NCBI GenBank assembly: GCA_021234155.1
Contig: JAJEKV010000009.1
Location: 10,980,546 to 11,044,545 of the forward strand
DNA from: Isoetes taiwanensis
Lineage: Eukaryota > Streptophyta > Lycopodiopsida > Isoetales > Isoetaceae
Direction: 5' to 3'
DNA: 64,000 nt
The position numbers and the translations under genes were made by a program. Positions 1-10,496 of this stretch are shown piece after piece. The notes under the pieces are model-generated. The model was not told where the DNA came from. It worked only from the letters and a program-made list of their open reading frames with translations, and did no database searches. The first letter of the stretch is position 1. Each line of letters begins with the position of its first letter.

Positions 1-548
1 AGCACCGTGCTGTTCTTTTTGCCCTAGAGACGCAATTGAAGAGTCTAATTGAAACTAGGTTTATTGATAATGGGTCATTAGATGCTTCTCAAATTTATTT
101 TGTTTGTTTGTTCTTTCTTAGCTTTGTTTGTTTTGTTTTCATTGTTTAAATGCAAGGTATTAGATATTATAGTCATCTCATGCATTGACAATAAAATATA
201 ATATTTAGGCCTCCTATTGTGGCCATTCCAATTACATTAATTTGGAGGGAGTTTACTTTATCTATCTATCTATCTAAGTTGCACAACGTGATCTAAGAAA
301 CTCATAGTGGCATTTTGTACTTATTGCAGGCTTAAAGAGACTAGAAAGTTCCACGCATGAGAGTGAAATTGAGAAGCAAGAGAAATGATTCATGTAACAT
401 TCTTCAAACATTGCTTAGATATAAAATGAACAATTATTACATGGACTCAATTATTACATGGCTCCTCAAACTACTAAACACATTACTACCCCATTGTTTG
501 TGAACAATCACATAGGATGATCACAAAAGTTGAGCAATCACATGTAAA
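1..548. other. AT-rich stretch without a recognisable gene
   Basis: No reading frame of note is visible. A short tetranucleotide run (four TCTA units) lies at 261-276. The stretch leads directly into the hairpin and CTAG end described next, so it is probably the 3' part of a Helitron whose start lies outside the window. Confidence 0.4.
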
Positions 549-575
549 GCCCACCGACGGTGGGCAATTTACTAG
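549..575 (+). mobile_element. Helitron 3' terminus (hairpin plus CTAG)
   Basis: A perfect 8-bp stem with a one-base loop (GCCCACCGACGGTGGGC, 549-565) is followed after six bases by CTAG (572-575), and the next base is T. A short GC-rich hairpin a few bases before CTRR, with insertion between A and T, is the diagnostic 3' end of plant Helitrons, which are rolling-circle transposons without inverted repeats or target duplication. The element would extend leftward and probably beyond the window. The 5' TC end was not found. Confidence 0.6.
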
Positions 576-742
576 TAACATAAGATTGTCTTAGGTTGAG
601 GGGGGTATTCGTATGTGGAAATGGTATTTTAGTGACGTCAGTAATAGGGGTTTGGGATTGCTATGGTTGATTGGGCTAGGTCGAGGGTTTCTTATTTTTA
701 GAAGTTCTGTTTTGGCGATGGCTTCGTAGCCGCGTGGAGCCG

Positions 743-811
743 ATGGAGCAGAGCAGGGACAGTTTCGCGTACGGCGGTGGAGGTCGTGGCTATGTCCTCT
801 GGGAGTTACAG
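743..811 (+). CDS. Possible first coding exon of an unidentified gene
   Basis: An ATG at 743 opens 23 codons that end in a good donor context (CAG then GTGAGG at 812). The peptide begins MEQSRDSFAY and contains a GGGGRG run followed by YVLWELQ. I do not recognise the protein. A tandem duplication starts at the donor, and a LINE carrying a nested retrotransposon follows about 330 bp downstream, so a continuing gene would be split. It could also be a gene fragment captured by a Helitron, given the Helitron ends at 575 and 16072. Confidence 0.3.
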
Positions 812-957
812 GTGAGGCCGCTCTTTATATCTTGGTGCTGTGGCTGTGTCTTGGGTATCGTTGATTGTGGAGGAAGCTTGTGACAGTGAGGCCGCTCTTT
901 ATATCTTGGTGCTGTGGCTGTGTCTTGGGTATCGTTGATTGTGGAGGAAGCTTGTGA
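812..957. repeat. Two-copy tandem duplication, 74-bp period
   Basis: The 72 bp at 812-883 recur unchanged at 886-957, separated by CA. The first copy begins exactly at the GTGAGG that could be a splice donor. The second is preceded by CAG, so the duplication may create two alternative donor sites. Identity over the 72 bp means the event is recent. Confidence 0.9.
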
Positions 958-1141
958 GGTCGCCTTCATGTCTTTGTTTTGCTTATGTTGAGGAAGTGTT
1001 GATGAGGGCTGGACTTGAGATGGAAGTCAAGGGCGGCTTTGTTGTGGGTCTTTGTGTTGCCGTTGTCACATTCTTTATTTATAGGTCTTCTGCAAATTTT
1101 TCTACAGATTGGCTACAAATATAACTGCTGCAAGGTACTTC

Positions 1142-1578
1142 TTTTTTTTTATTGAAGGCCGATGTGTATATTATATATATAAATAAAGTTACAAAATTTA
1201 CTTTTTACAGGGAAGTATAACCCATTTTACTCATATATGAGTAGAGTTTTTATATGAAAGAAAGAGACAGTTAATTCATGAAATTCTGGTATCCTCTGAG
1301 ATAGTCCGGTTTTGATTCTGATAAAGTTTGCACGGATCAGCAAGCTAGAAGGGGGATTTGAGATGGAAATTGGTAATCTTTCTTCCCTTTCCCCTGACCA
1401 TGATTGTGAGTATGCAAAAAGCACACAGGCAGGATTCTGCTTTGGCCATGTTGAATCTTCCTCTGTTATCTTTGGCCCCGCATAGAAGAGTTCTTCTGAT
1501 ATCATAATTCTGGTCACAACAACAATTACATGAACAAGGTTCTTCATGCCCATACAGGTTCGGGGGGCCGAAAACTTT
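1142..1578 (-). mobile_element. Probable 3' part of the LINE split by LTR-RT1
   Basis: The ACTTT at 1574-1578 is duplicated at 12606-12610, so before LTR-RT1 inserted this segment was joined to the LINE 3' region at 12606. Read on the minus strand it would be LINE 3' UTR ending in a short A run (T9 on the plus strand, 1142-1150). The tail is short and the LINE target duplication could not be fixed. The flanks share only TGCTGCA, near 1129 and near 14652, so the left boundary is tentative. Confidence 0.35.
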
Positions 1579-2168
1579 TGTTTGGGGTCTGGGTTCGGGA
1601 ACTCCTGGAAGACAGCCCTCTGTGAGGACCCGTGGATCTAACAGGAGAGTCCGGGGGACTATGTCACGGATTTTGGTTTGAAAAGAGAAGAAAAAGAAGA
1701 GAACAGAATAAATGAGAGAAAGATGATAAGCTTCCTTGATATCAATGATGAAAATACATGAGCTCTCGCAATAGAGAGAAAACTGAAAGGAGACAAGACT
1801 CAAAACTCATCTAAAAACTTATGAGCTAACTCTACTCATATATATAGTACAATGGCCTTGGGCCCAATATAGACACTCTGACCGATCTCTGCGTCGACTC
1901 TCGAAGGAGGCCTGATTTGCAGGAATGTTGGCGGTGCCTCTTGAAGTGCCTAGAATCACGCTGACGCCGACGCTGGCGGTGACGGGTCGCCACTTGTCCG
2001 AAGCGGCGCCTTTGTTGACAGCCAAAGGCTTTGATCAAGCGTGGGCTTCGCCGCTTAGTCTTCAGGGAGGCTTGGATGTCCAATCTGGGGTTGACCGGAG
2101 GATCTTTGAGCTTGACCTCGGTCTCGACGATGCATGAATAGTCCCCGCATCAGAGGCACAGATTAACA
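1579..2168 (-). repeat. 3' LTR of LTR-RT1
   Basis: This 590-bp repeat is colinear with 12026-12605. On the minus strand it begins TGTTAATC and ends CCCCAAACA. A TATA-like run lies near 1838-1847 on the minus strand. Differences from the other LTR are single-base indels and CCG/CTG-type changes, for example TCTGGG here against TCCGGG at the other end. Confidence 0.92.
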
Positions 2169-2177
2169 CCCCCCACC
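2169..2177 (-). promoter_or_regulatory. Polypurine tract of LTR-RT1
   Basis: Immediately upstream of the 3' LTR in the coding sense is GGTGGGGGG, preceded by TTT. This is the position and composition expected for the plus-strand DNA primer. LTR-RT2 has a similar purine run at the matching place. Confidence 0.75.
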
Positions 2178-2348
2178 AAACCATACACTCGAGTGAAGAA
2201 AAGGAGGAAGCGCCGGAGGGCGGGGAAGCCATCGGGCCTCAGTGATCCTCACGGGAGTGAGGACGGGCACCATTATGGTACCGGGCTGATGAGATCTTGG
2301 CGGATTGAAGAGCTTGAGGTGTGTTATGGCCAAGGGCGTGGATCAGCA

Positions 2349-5140
2349 TCAATAAGAAAAACGAGCCGCATCCATGTCTTCAAGTGCGCCGTGAGCGTCT
2401 GAAGAAATGTACCGACACTCCATGAGGAGACAGGTCTGAAGGCCGAAGGCACTGACGCTGGCATTTGGATTGCAGTGAAAAATGGGACGCTGCCGATTGA
2501 CGGAGCTTAGCAAAATGCATTTGAGGGCAGCGCAAAAATCCCGCTTTGAAGATGGACAAAAAGGATCGTGAGGTGGAGGCGCTCGCAAGAAGGTGTTGAG
2601 ACCATGAAGCGCATCCGCAGTCGCTGCCAACCACGCCATTAGCAATGTAGATCCAATTGGTGGTGTTGTCCAAAGTAGCACCTTCTTCCCAATGTGATCG
2701 GCGAACAAAACGTGGATCCCACCGGAGATCCGTCGAGATCTGAGGTGGTGTCCAGCCTGCATGACCATCCATGACCTTGGTCCAAAAAGGAAGACGCCAA
2801 TCAAAGTCAGAACCCGGGGCGGAGGTACGCCTGGGAAGCATAGGGAGAAGGAACCATGCCCGTGGGCGGGTTTGCCGAAAGCAGTCTCCCCGAATTGATC
2901 GACAAGATCTCGATCAAGTGCCCGACACCAGCCCGATCCCAAAAGAGAAGCAGAGTCGAGTTGACAGGAGGGCTATCCCATCCCGTGGGGACCGCCTTGC
3001 TATCCAACGTAGCCTCAGAATCGATTGTAAATCAGCGAGGTGCCGATATAGACTTGTGCATAGGGAAGATCTTCTGATGTCCCGGATACTTCCTAATTTG
3101 TTGCAGGCGCTTAAACGCCGAGAGATAAATGATTGGCAAGCCTCGCATGTACCGATGAAAAGTTTTGGTCCGAAAGCAGATCCGCAAGATATGGATTGTT
3201 ATCCCGGCACCCATTGCGCAGGGGGTCACCCCGAAAAGTCGGGCGTGGCCCATTGCCAAAGTTTTCCAAAGGTATCACCCGGATAGAAATCATGAAAGAT
3301 ATAAGCCATGGGCTGAACCACGCGGAAAGTGAGAAAGTCCGGATCGGCACAAGTGTATGAGATCAAAGACAACAAGGGCACAACACAACCCTTTGTCTTC
3401 AATGGAGAGTTCTCGCCAACCGAAAAAAATCAGCACCGCCGCGGGATATCCACAGGCCATCACCGCTGCGTGCCACTTTGAAAGGAAGAGGTGGCGCCGA
3501 GCAACCACATAATCATGATAACAGGAGGGAGCGTGGAAGTCCACCGGCATTCTCGTGGAAGAATTGAAGTCCAGGCCAAGTTTGGCTTGAGCCTCATCAG
3601 CCAGATCAATATAGCTTGCCGCAAATGTTGTTCGAGATCACGGATCCGATTGTCCCGCTCGAGTAGCGGCGGATCGTCACGGACCCGCTTCGAGAAGGAT
3701 TGACCCGGGAGGAAGATTTCCCGGTGTATTGAGAGACGAAGCACGGCAATCTCCGCCATCTAATATTTTCTGCTTCGCACCTCCTGTAAGCTGATCTTGA
3801 AGAGAGGTGAGCCGAGAGGTCCTGGTAGAAAGCCGAGCCGCCAAGGAGGCTAATTTGAGCGTCCCGGGCTGAAAGATTTTGAACTTGAGTGCTGAAATTT
3901 TCACACGCCCGGTAGTACAAGGCATTGAGTTTAGCAATATCTTCGCCCTTGGTACCTCGGAGAGCAGCTTTTGGACTTGTTGTGCTCCAATAGAGTCCGA
4001 ATTTCTGACCGAGCCGAGCCTCAGCTGACCGCGAAAGTTGGTCGACTTGAGCTTGTGTACTTTGAGATCCGCATGAGCCCGTAAGAGAGCTTCATGCTTG
4101 TCTTGAAGTTTGGCCTCCAAAGTTGCAACTTGGGCAGTTGCGGCCTTGAAGGTCTTGGTGTACCGCATCGAGGCCTCGAAAGTGCCCGTTGAACCCCGCT
4201 CATAAGAGCCGCCTTGGGATTCCTCAGAACTTAAGAGCAGCAAAGCCTTGAGCATCCTGGCCGATACCGATACAACAACCCGACGAGGGTGTTGTGGTGG
4301 TGGAACCGGCCGTTGCCTGGTGTGGGAGGTTTGGGAAAAATGGTGTGAAGTGGATGGTGTAGCGGAGGAAGAGACAAAGGACATGAGTGTGACTGGGTCA
4401 TGACCAGGGGAAGATGGGCGTGATGTGCCAACTTGGTGATTGACCGGAAGGGAGCTACCGAGTGGAAGTATGAGAATTTGGTGGTGTGGGAGGGAAGTAA
4501 TGACGGATGAGGGCTTGAAAGTGCCCTCCCACGAAAACTTCGAAATGGAAGTGGTACCCGGCGGCGGTCCATTTCTTGGAGAAGACGATAGAACATCATT
4601 TGGGGCCAATCTATGTGGTGCTTGGAGTGTGTGTAAGAAGGACCAGGTTATAGAAAGGCTTATTGATATGGGTGTTCTTGATAGAATACCCAAGGAATTT
4701 GCGCCACAAAAATTTCACAAAGGTCTCATGAGGCTTGTCGATATTGGTCGACGATGGACATTGGCGTGATAAGCGGTGTGCACCAAACTCGCGGACATCA
4801 ATATCCCTCGTATAGCGCACCATGATACACAAGGAGTGTGCAAGGGAATATGAAATACCTCAGAAATCAAATGTTGAGTCAATGAAATAGTGGTGCCATC
4901 GACCACGCTGGTGTAACCTTGCGGGTCGTTAACAATATTTGCGATGAACCTGCCGCAATCCAAGGGATTTGGAGCCGGAAGTTCCATTTGAGAGAATTCG
5001 TAAAGCTGGTGTCGTTCAAATACTTTTTTACCGGGGCCAACAAGGGCTTCACGGAAAGTGGGCGCAAGAAGGATACAGATGCAAAAAGGGCCGGATCCTT
5101 GGGAGCGAGTTTGAAGTGTAGAAAATCTTGGGGCAGCCAT
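2349..5140 (-). pseudogene. Third ORF of LTR-RT1, downstream of integrase, broken
   Basis: After integrase this element holds about 2.8 kb of additional sense-strand coding sequence in several frames. The most likely start is the MAAPRF methionine at 5140. An N-terminal module (5140-4600) includes GYTSVVDGTTISL and KFLWRKFLGYS. A Ser/Pro/His-rich linker (4600-4250) follows, then a stretch likely to form coiled coil (4220-3700, with repeats such as AAQVATLEAKLQDKHEALL split over frames). A C-terminal module ends near 2350. LTR-RT2 has an ORF with the same N- and C-terminal modules. Athila-type elements carry an env-like ORF here, but I see no signal peptide or clear transmembrane segment, so envelope is not supported. 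Confidence 0.6.
2380..2841 (-). pseudogene. Conserved C-terminal module of the extra ORF (LTR-RT1)
   Basis: The minus-strand frame contains DLRWDPRFVRR, then a Trp/Glu-rich spacer, then TLDNTTNWIY. The equivalent place in LTR-RT2 (31273-31713) reads DKRWDPRFIRR and TLDNTNNWIY. Conservation of the order WTP, RWDPRF, W, TLDNT and NWIY between two elements that are otherwise well diverged argues that this was a selected protein domain. I do not recognise it as a named family. Confidence 0.6.
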
Positions 5141-5900
5141 GGGAATGATTTGCGTAAACGAAGAGAGATGCCAAAGGCGAAGACGAAAAGTCGAAAGCAC
5201 GGAGGATGAAGGCGCAGAGGAACTAAAAGGTTTGTTTTAGGGCTACAACCGGAGGCTAAGAGGTATGAAGAGTGCTAAACAGAACCATTGATGATGCCAG
5301 TCATCAAAAGATGCGAAGAAGGGGATTGAGAGGCAAAAATTTGGCTAAGTCCCCAAAAACGAATGGAGAAGCAATGGACGGTGAGGATGAGACGGAAAGA
5401 AAGATCGGATGTGACAGATGGCAAAGGACACCCATTAATGTTCGACGGGCGTGGAAAGAAGGAATGGCATTCAATGCCGGCAACCCGGCGGGATATCATT
5501 AAAAGGAATGTGTCAAGGTACCATTGCTAGATATGCTACGGAGAACAGATTCTCCTTTTAGAAACAAATTTGCATTGCAACCACGCTGGCGATTTGTGTG
5601 ATTGGACCACGCCGACAAGGAGGTCCTCGGGGCTATATAAGACGAACCGAGAAAACGGCGGCATCCGATGGCGCCAAGATGGTCGCCTGGCTTGAACGAA
5701 GATTGTACCATGCCCACGAACCGCCGAGTGGATCACTTGTAAGATGAATTGTTCGATCTCGGCGCCGCCACAACCGCGGGCATTCGCGATGGACGGCCGG
5801 TGTGCCGGGATGGCTGAACATCCCGACCAAGACCAACGGGATGGAGGTGGTTCTCGCACCTTCGCTGATCCGGAGCAGAACCTCTACCATCTCCCTCGCA
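5141..5900. other. Spacer between integrase and extra ORF in LTR-RT1
   Basis: No domain is recognised. A TATA-like octamer (CTATATAAG on the plus strand, TTATATAG on the minus strand) lies at about 5634-5642, roughly 500 bp upstream of the extra ORF start in the coding sense. It could mark a separate promoter for that ORF. This is inference only. Confidence 0.3.
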
Positions 5901-7106
5901 TCACCTCGCCCCCAACCCGAGTAGAGGGTTTTTCCTCTTAGGACTTAGTAGATAGGGCTCGAGCCCGCTTTTTGTATATAGGGCGGCCCATAGCGAAAAT
6001 AGCTGGGCGGGCGCCACATTTTGTAAAAAAAAATCCACTATAATATAAGCTACCGCCTTTCTAGTCACTTTCTCAGGGTGTTTGATGCTTGAACCGCTCT
6101 CGTTGGGATGTTCACTTTCTGTGTGATGAAATGCTTTGAGACGAAAACCATTAACTAATGTAGGTAATGGAGTGCCATCTAATTCAGCGAGTTGGAAAAC
6201 ACTTGGTCTAACCACTTGAACAATTTGATAAGGGCCAAGCCAACGAAACTTGAGTTTACCCGGAAAATTTTTGTACCTGGAATCATAAAGAAGAACCAAA
6301 TCTCCTTGTTTGAATGTTTTTGTCTTCAAACATTTGTCATGTAAAGATTTTTGCAACTGTTGTCCATGAAGAACACGAATATAAGCATCCCTTCGAAGTT
6401 CATCCAACTGTTCTAATTGATAGACCCGTTCTTTGAGAGCAGCTGGTGGATTATGAGCAGTAGCCAGTTGAAACCGGAGTGTTGGAAGGATGTATTCAAA
6501 GGGCATGAGAGCTTCCTGACCATAAACCAATTTAAAAGGAGTGTGACCCGTAGCAATCTTGAAACAAGTATTGTAGGCCCAAAGAACAAGAGGGAAGTTT
6601 TGTCTCGCCAACTGCATGCGGGAAGCGCCACAAATTTTCTTGAGAATGGTGACCGAGTTTTGTTGGTGCTTTCTCGCCAACCCATTGCCTTGAGGATAGT
6701 AAGGTGTGCTCTTGTGATGATGTATCAAGAGATAATCCGTCGACTCTTTGATAGTATGATTGATGAAATGAACACCACTCGCCACCGACCAGCCTGCGGG
6801 GCCAAGCGTGATGATTTGTTGATAGAGGACTCGGCCGTTTTGCAGCAAGAGTGTTGTCTGAAGTGCACAAGCTTCCGCCCATTTGGTGGCGAGTCGCGAG
6901 AACCAGATGTATCGGGCACACGAAAGTGTGCCGCGCAGAGGATCGATAGGTCCCACAAAGTCCATTCCCATTTGCCGAAGGGAAGTGGCGTGGCGGCCGC
7001 GCCAAGGGAAGAGCGTCACGGGTCGTGGGCCCCCCACCCGGCAAGCGTCACACGCGGCGGGCGTGGGCGTGAGCATCTTTAAAGAGCGTGGGCCAATAAT
7101 ACCCAA
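5901..7106 (-). pseudogene. Integrase of LTR-RT1
   Basis: A 401-codon open frame encodes a Ty3/gypsy integrase core and C-terminal region. MGMDFVGPID marks the first catalytic Asp. The second region reads GVHFINHT, but the usual Asp before it is not in frame. The region of the catalytic Glu reads GNGLARK where Glu is expected. Downstream come PLVLWAYNT, TPFKLVYGQEALMPFEY, FKQGDLVLLYDSRY and FRWLGPYQI, the conserved integrase C-terminal signature. The changed catalytic region and the missing zinc finger in this frame mean it is unlikely to be active. The same domain in LTR-RT2 is at 34821-35900. Confidence 0.85.
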
Positions 7107-7270
7107 ATGAGAAGGATTTTGCGTCGCGTGGTGTCACCATGAAAATGACCACCCCCAGCCCCTTGATGAGCTTCTCGAACAATGTCCGAACTTCATGAGG
7201 TAGAACACAAATAGCCGGCTGATGGTGTCCTTACCCTTTTGTAGAGATGGCCGGGCAAACCATGGTGTAG

Positions 7271-7675
7271 TCACGAACCTCTCTGGAGAAATTGATGGCG
7301 ACGCGATTGTCGCCATGGTGAGAGAGCCGCCTCATCTTCTGGTGGAAGAGCACCCGTGAGGAGGTACCGCTGAAAATCATGAAACCAATGTGGTGTTGCC
7401 GTGACTAAAAAGAGTTGAGCATCGTGGAAGGCGCCCGAGACCCTTGCGGGATCATCCATGTGGATGCGTGAAAGATAATCCGAATAACATGAGATTTGCC
7501 AAACCTTATGAACGATTTCAAAAGGAGCAAATTCTTGAGAAGAAGGACCCAACGAGCAATGCGCCCGTATGGATTTGTTGATCAAATAGAGAAGTGCTTG
7601 GTGGTCCACAAAGAACTTGATTTGACTGCCCAAAAGGTAATGACGGAAGCGTTGGACACGTAAAATGAGACCCAA
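7271..7675 (-). pseudogene. RNase H of LTR-RT1
   Basis: The minus-strand frame begins near RFRHYLLGSQIKFFVDHQAL and continues YLINKS and FEIVHKV. This matches the C-terminal half of the Ty3/gypsy RNase H, including the HQAL motif with its catalytic Asp, and the start of the connection to integrase. The matching LTR-RT2 stretch reads FYVDHQALLYLINKPNPAG. The N-terminal half of the domain is in another frame. Confidence 0.75.
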
Positions 7676-7760
7676 AGCTTCACGCCCGCGGGCAAAATAG
7701 TTGCGCCAGCGAGAATTGAGTTTTCGGCCGGGCGTGGCGATTTGGTTTATCGCAGCGCGA

Positions 7761-8740
7761 TCATATTCTTGAGAAAGAACAGCTCAATAGCAAACGCCGA
7801 GACATCGACATGAACGTGGAAAGGGCTTGTCCCATTGAGGAGGAACAAGAACCGGTGCTCGAGTAAGCAAAAGCTTCACCGTTGGAAGCGACTTCCGCTG
7901 GAATTCCAAGCCCGTGGATTAAATCACCCGTGAGTTTATGAATGGGATCTCGCAATGGCTGCCGATCCGGTATGAAGGTGGAGTAATAATTGACCTTTCC
8001 CGTGAAAGAGCGTGTCTCTTTGATATTGGCTGGTGCTTGAGCTTTGAGCACACAACCGATTTTTGGCGTGGATCGGGGTGATTCCCAGCTTTGTCGACAA
8101 CATGGCCTAACGTAACGCCGTAAGTGACGCAAAAGGTGCATTTCTCGATTGAGACTAATGCCGGACTCATCACATTTCTGGAAGACGAAGTTCCAATTTA
8201 TCCAAATGGTCAGCCATGGAACCGTGGCCGGAGAAGTCATCTTGAAAAATTTGCAAGAAGGGATTTTCCTTCATGAAATCATGAAAACCGAGAGCATGAT
8301 GCGTTGAAATGTTGAAGGAGAGTTGGATAATCCAAAAGGAACCACCTTGTAGGCAAAAAGTGCTTTACCGGGTGGTGAAAGTGGTCTTGAGTTGATCGAT
8401 TCTTTGATGGAGATCCGATTGCCCGAGAAACCATCCATAAAGGAGTACATTCATGTCCAGCCACTTCTTCCGAACTTGGTCTGTGAAGGAAAGTGGAAAA
8501 TGATCACGCCCGTGGCCCGATTGAGTTTCCGATAGTCTACACGACGCCGATCTTACCATTGTGCTTAAGGGCAATGACGATAGGGCTCACCCATTCAGGA
8601 ATGTTTGACCTCATAGATCAAACCCGCAGCAAGGAGTTTGTCAATTTCCGCCTTGACGCGATCACGGTAATTAGGGTTGAGCACAGATCGCCGCTGCTAC
8701 ACCGGGTCGTGGCATCGATTTGGTAGGAATGGTGAGTTCC
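7761..8740 (-). pseudogene. Reverse transcriptase of LTR-RT1, frameshifted
   Basis: Reverse transcriptase motifs are spread over at least three frames. They include a region for NPNYRDRVKAEIDKLL near 8680-8610, LNRATGRDHFPL near 8530-8490, GWFLGQ and DQLKTTFTTR near 8430-8370, and FVFQKCDESGISLNREM near 8190-8140. The DHFPL wording and F-x-DD active site are shared with LTR-RT2 and typical of Tat/Athila-type elements. Numerous single-base indels break the frame every 100-250 bp. Confidence 0.75.
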
Positions 8741-9146
8741 CCAAGCTTTTGTTGATTCCCCAAGATCTTTGTAACTCCGGTGAAAATGTGTTTGAATTTT
8801 TGAACAGCGGACGGCCCTGCACGATAAGGAGCCTAAGGTTTGCAAGAATGCGACAGGTTGATTGTTGCCAACATCCACAATCTCGACTTTCGAGAGTCCG
8901 AATATGGGGTATGACTTCGCATCCCGACAATGTGCAGGAGGTTGGAGCATAACCGGATGCGTGGCACTTTGCGTGGTGAAAAAGAGAGGTTGCTCGCTTC
9001 TTCTAGCAAAGGGTTGCTTCATGACGGCAAGTGTACATCAATAGGAGTTGCGTGAGTGTCGCATCCGAAAAGTGATCTACGCTGCTGGATTCGATTGCAA
9101 GGAGCCGTAGGGTCAAGCAAGGCAGCCACCGGGTCCCGATCAAGAG

Positions 9147-10496
9147 TCATTTCTCCCCAAGGATCGATATATTTCGGGGTAGGATGACAGGCGCACGCCA
9201 GGGGGGAGCCCTGAACTTGATAAATATTCTGGCGCCTTCAGAATCGGTGTCCGAGAGAGGGTTCCGCATTGTCAACGTAAATGATCCCCGCCTGCTTGCA
9301 AGTCCATGGTGGCATTGAGATGACCATCTCAGATGACTAACCGGGTCCGTGGGCCCAAGAATGGATACTCTTTGCCCGGCGGAGAAAAGGTCTCCGCCTA
9401 CCAAAGATTTCATAGTCACCGGATCTTCCACCTTTCCACACACTCCAAATTCCATGGGAAAGCGGAGATCACCGATGTTGATGTGAAGAATAGGTGTGAC
9501 GCCTTGAGGTCTCGTGATGTGGCCATTAGCCAATTTGATGTCATATGGGGCACGAAAGAGTTGGGTGATGCCCATTTGTTTGTGGAGTTTATCTGTGATG
9601 AGATTGACTGCACTACCTCCATCGATTTGAACATGGTTGACTTGCTGATTTCCCACCGTGGCATGGACCGTGGGTGTAGAGGTAGCCACAGCCCCAACTA
9701 AAACAGTTGGGAGTGGTAACTGGTCCTTGAGAGCAGGACAGAGTTTTAAAATGGTTGCCAAGCTTAAAGGAATTTTGATCTTGGCAAGCTCCTCTTGGAG
9801 TTCGAGAGGTACATGAGAAAAAGGATCTGCTGGTTCCACTGGTGCGGGAGTGCGTGGCAGGGAAGCAGCAACTTCTTTGAGTAAGTCAACCTCGGCTGCA
9901 ATATTGGGATATGTCTGAGAGCGTGGAGGTTGAGATGTTGAAGGGGTATCTTGTCTTTGTTGAGCTCTAGTGGTGGCATGAACATTGGCCAATGTGCGGC
10001 CTTCCGCAGCTTGCATGAGATTCAAAATGCTTTGGCGAACTTTGGGCATGACATTTGGCATGAGCTTTTCCAAGTCAGGTGCAAAGTGAACCTTTTTTTC
10101 GTCCTCATGAGGAAGGGTGTCAACTGCAAAGGCAGGTTGCGTGTCCTTCTGAATAATAGTCAAGGGACGTGATGCCTTGGTCTGGCGTGAAACTAGACCA
10201 ACCCAATTTGACGGCTGTACGGGAGGATTAAGTGCCTGAAAAATTTCCTCTTGGGCTTGTTGATCCAGCTGAGGTTGATTTGCTGGAGCGGGTTGATAGC
10301 GTGATTGCTGAGGCGCTCTTGGTGGCTTCTTAAGAACTGGTCGCGGGCCTTGTTTGCCATTAGCTAGCCAGAGTTGGTAAGCCGTGAGGCGGACCGATGT
10401 GGTCTGATTGGTACCAGGAAGCTGTACCTGAACCTGTGGAAGTTGAGGACACGCCGTGGTGGTATGACCCCATTCTTGACAGCAAAGTGATAGCAC
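9147..10496 (-). CDS. Gag C-terminus and aspartic protease of LTR-RT1
   Basis: A 449-codon open frame is the longest intact stretch of this element. It starts in a CCHC knuckle (CCQEWGHTTTACP). A Gln/Pro-rich linker follows, then VQIDGGSAVNLITDKL, where the retropepsin active site has Asp-Gly-Gly in place of the usual Asp-Ser/Thr-Gly. Next come IKLANGHITRPQGV and KSLVGGDLF. The protease would cut the Gag-Pol polyprotein. The region is free of the small indels seen on either side. The matching LTR-RT2 region is 38313-39168. Confidence 0.85.
   Translation of the reverse strand: MLSLCCQEWGHTTTACPQLPQVQVQLPGTNQTTSVRLTAYQLWLANGKQGPRPVLKKPPRAPQQSRYQPAPANQPQLDQQAQEEIFQALNPPVQPSNWVGLVSRQTKASRPLTIIQKDTQPAFAVDTLPHEDEKKVHFAPDLEKLMPNVMPKVRQSILNLMQAAEGRTLANVHATTRAQQRQDTPSTSQPPRSQTYPNIAAEVDLLKEVAASLPRTPAPVEPADPFSHVPLELQEELAKIKIPLSLATILKLCPALKDQLPLPTVLVGAVATSTPTVHATVGNQQVNHVQIDGGSAVNLITDKLHKQMGITQLFRAPYDIKLANGHITRPQGVTPILHINIGDLRFPMEFGVCGKVEDPVTMKSLVGGDLFSAGQRVSILGPTDPVSHLRWSSQCHHGLASRRGSFTLTMRNPLSDTDSEGARIFIKFRAPPWRAPVILPRNISILGEK

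Noticed and set aside
2349-5140. Envelope gene for LTR-RT1
   Set aside because: The position fits an env-like ORF, but no signal peptide, transmembrane segment or Cys-rich ectodomain pattern is visible. The conserved modules look soluble.
5272-5502. Plus-strand ORFs opposite the LTR-RT1 extra ORF and gag
   Set aside because: They are antisense shadows of minus-strand coding sequence. No domain and no conservation in LTR-RT2.
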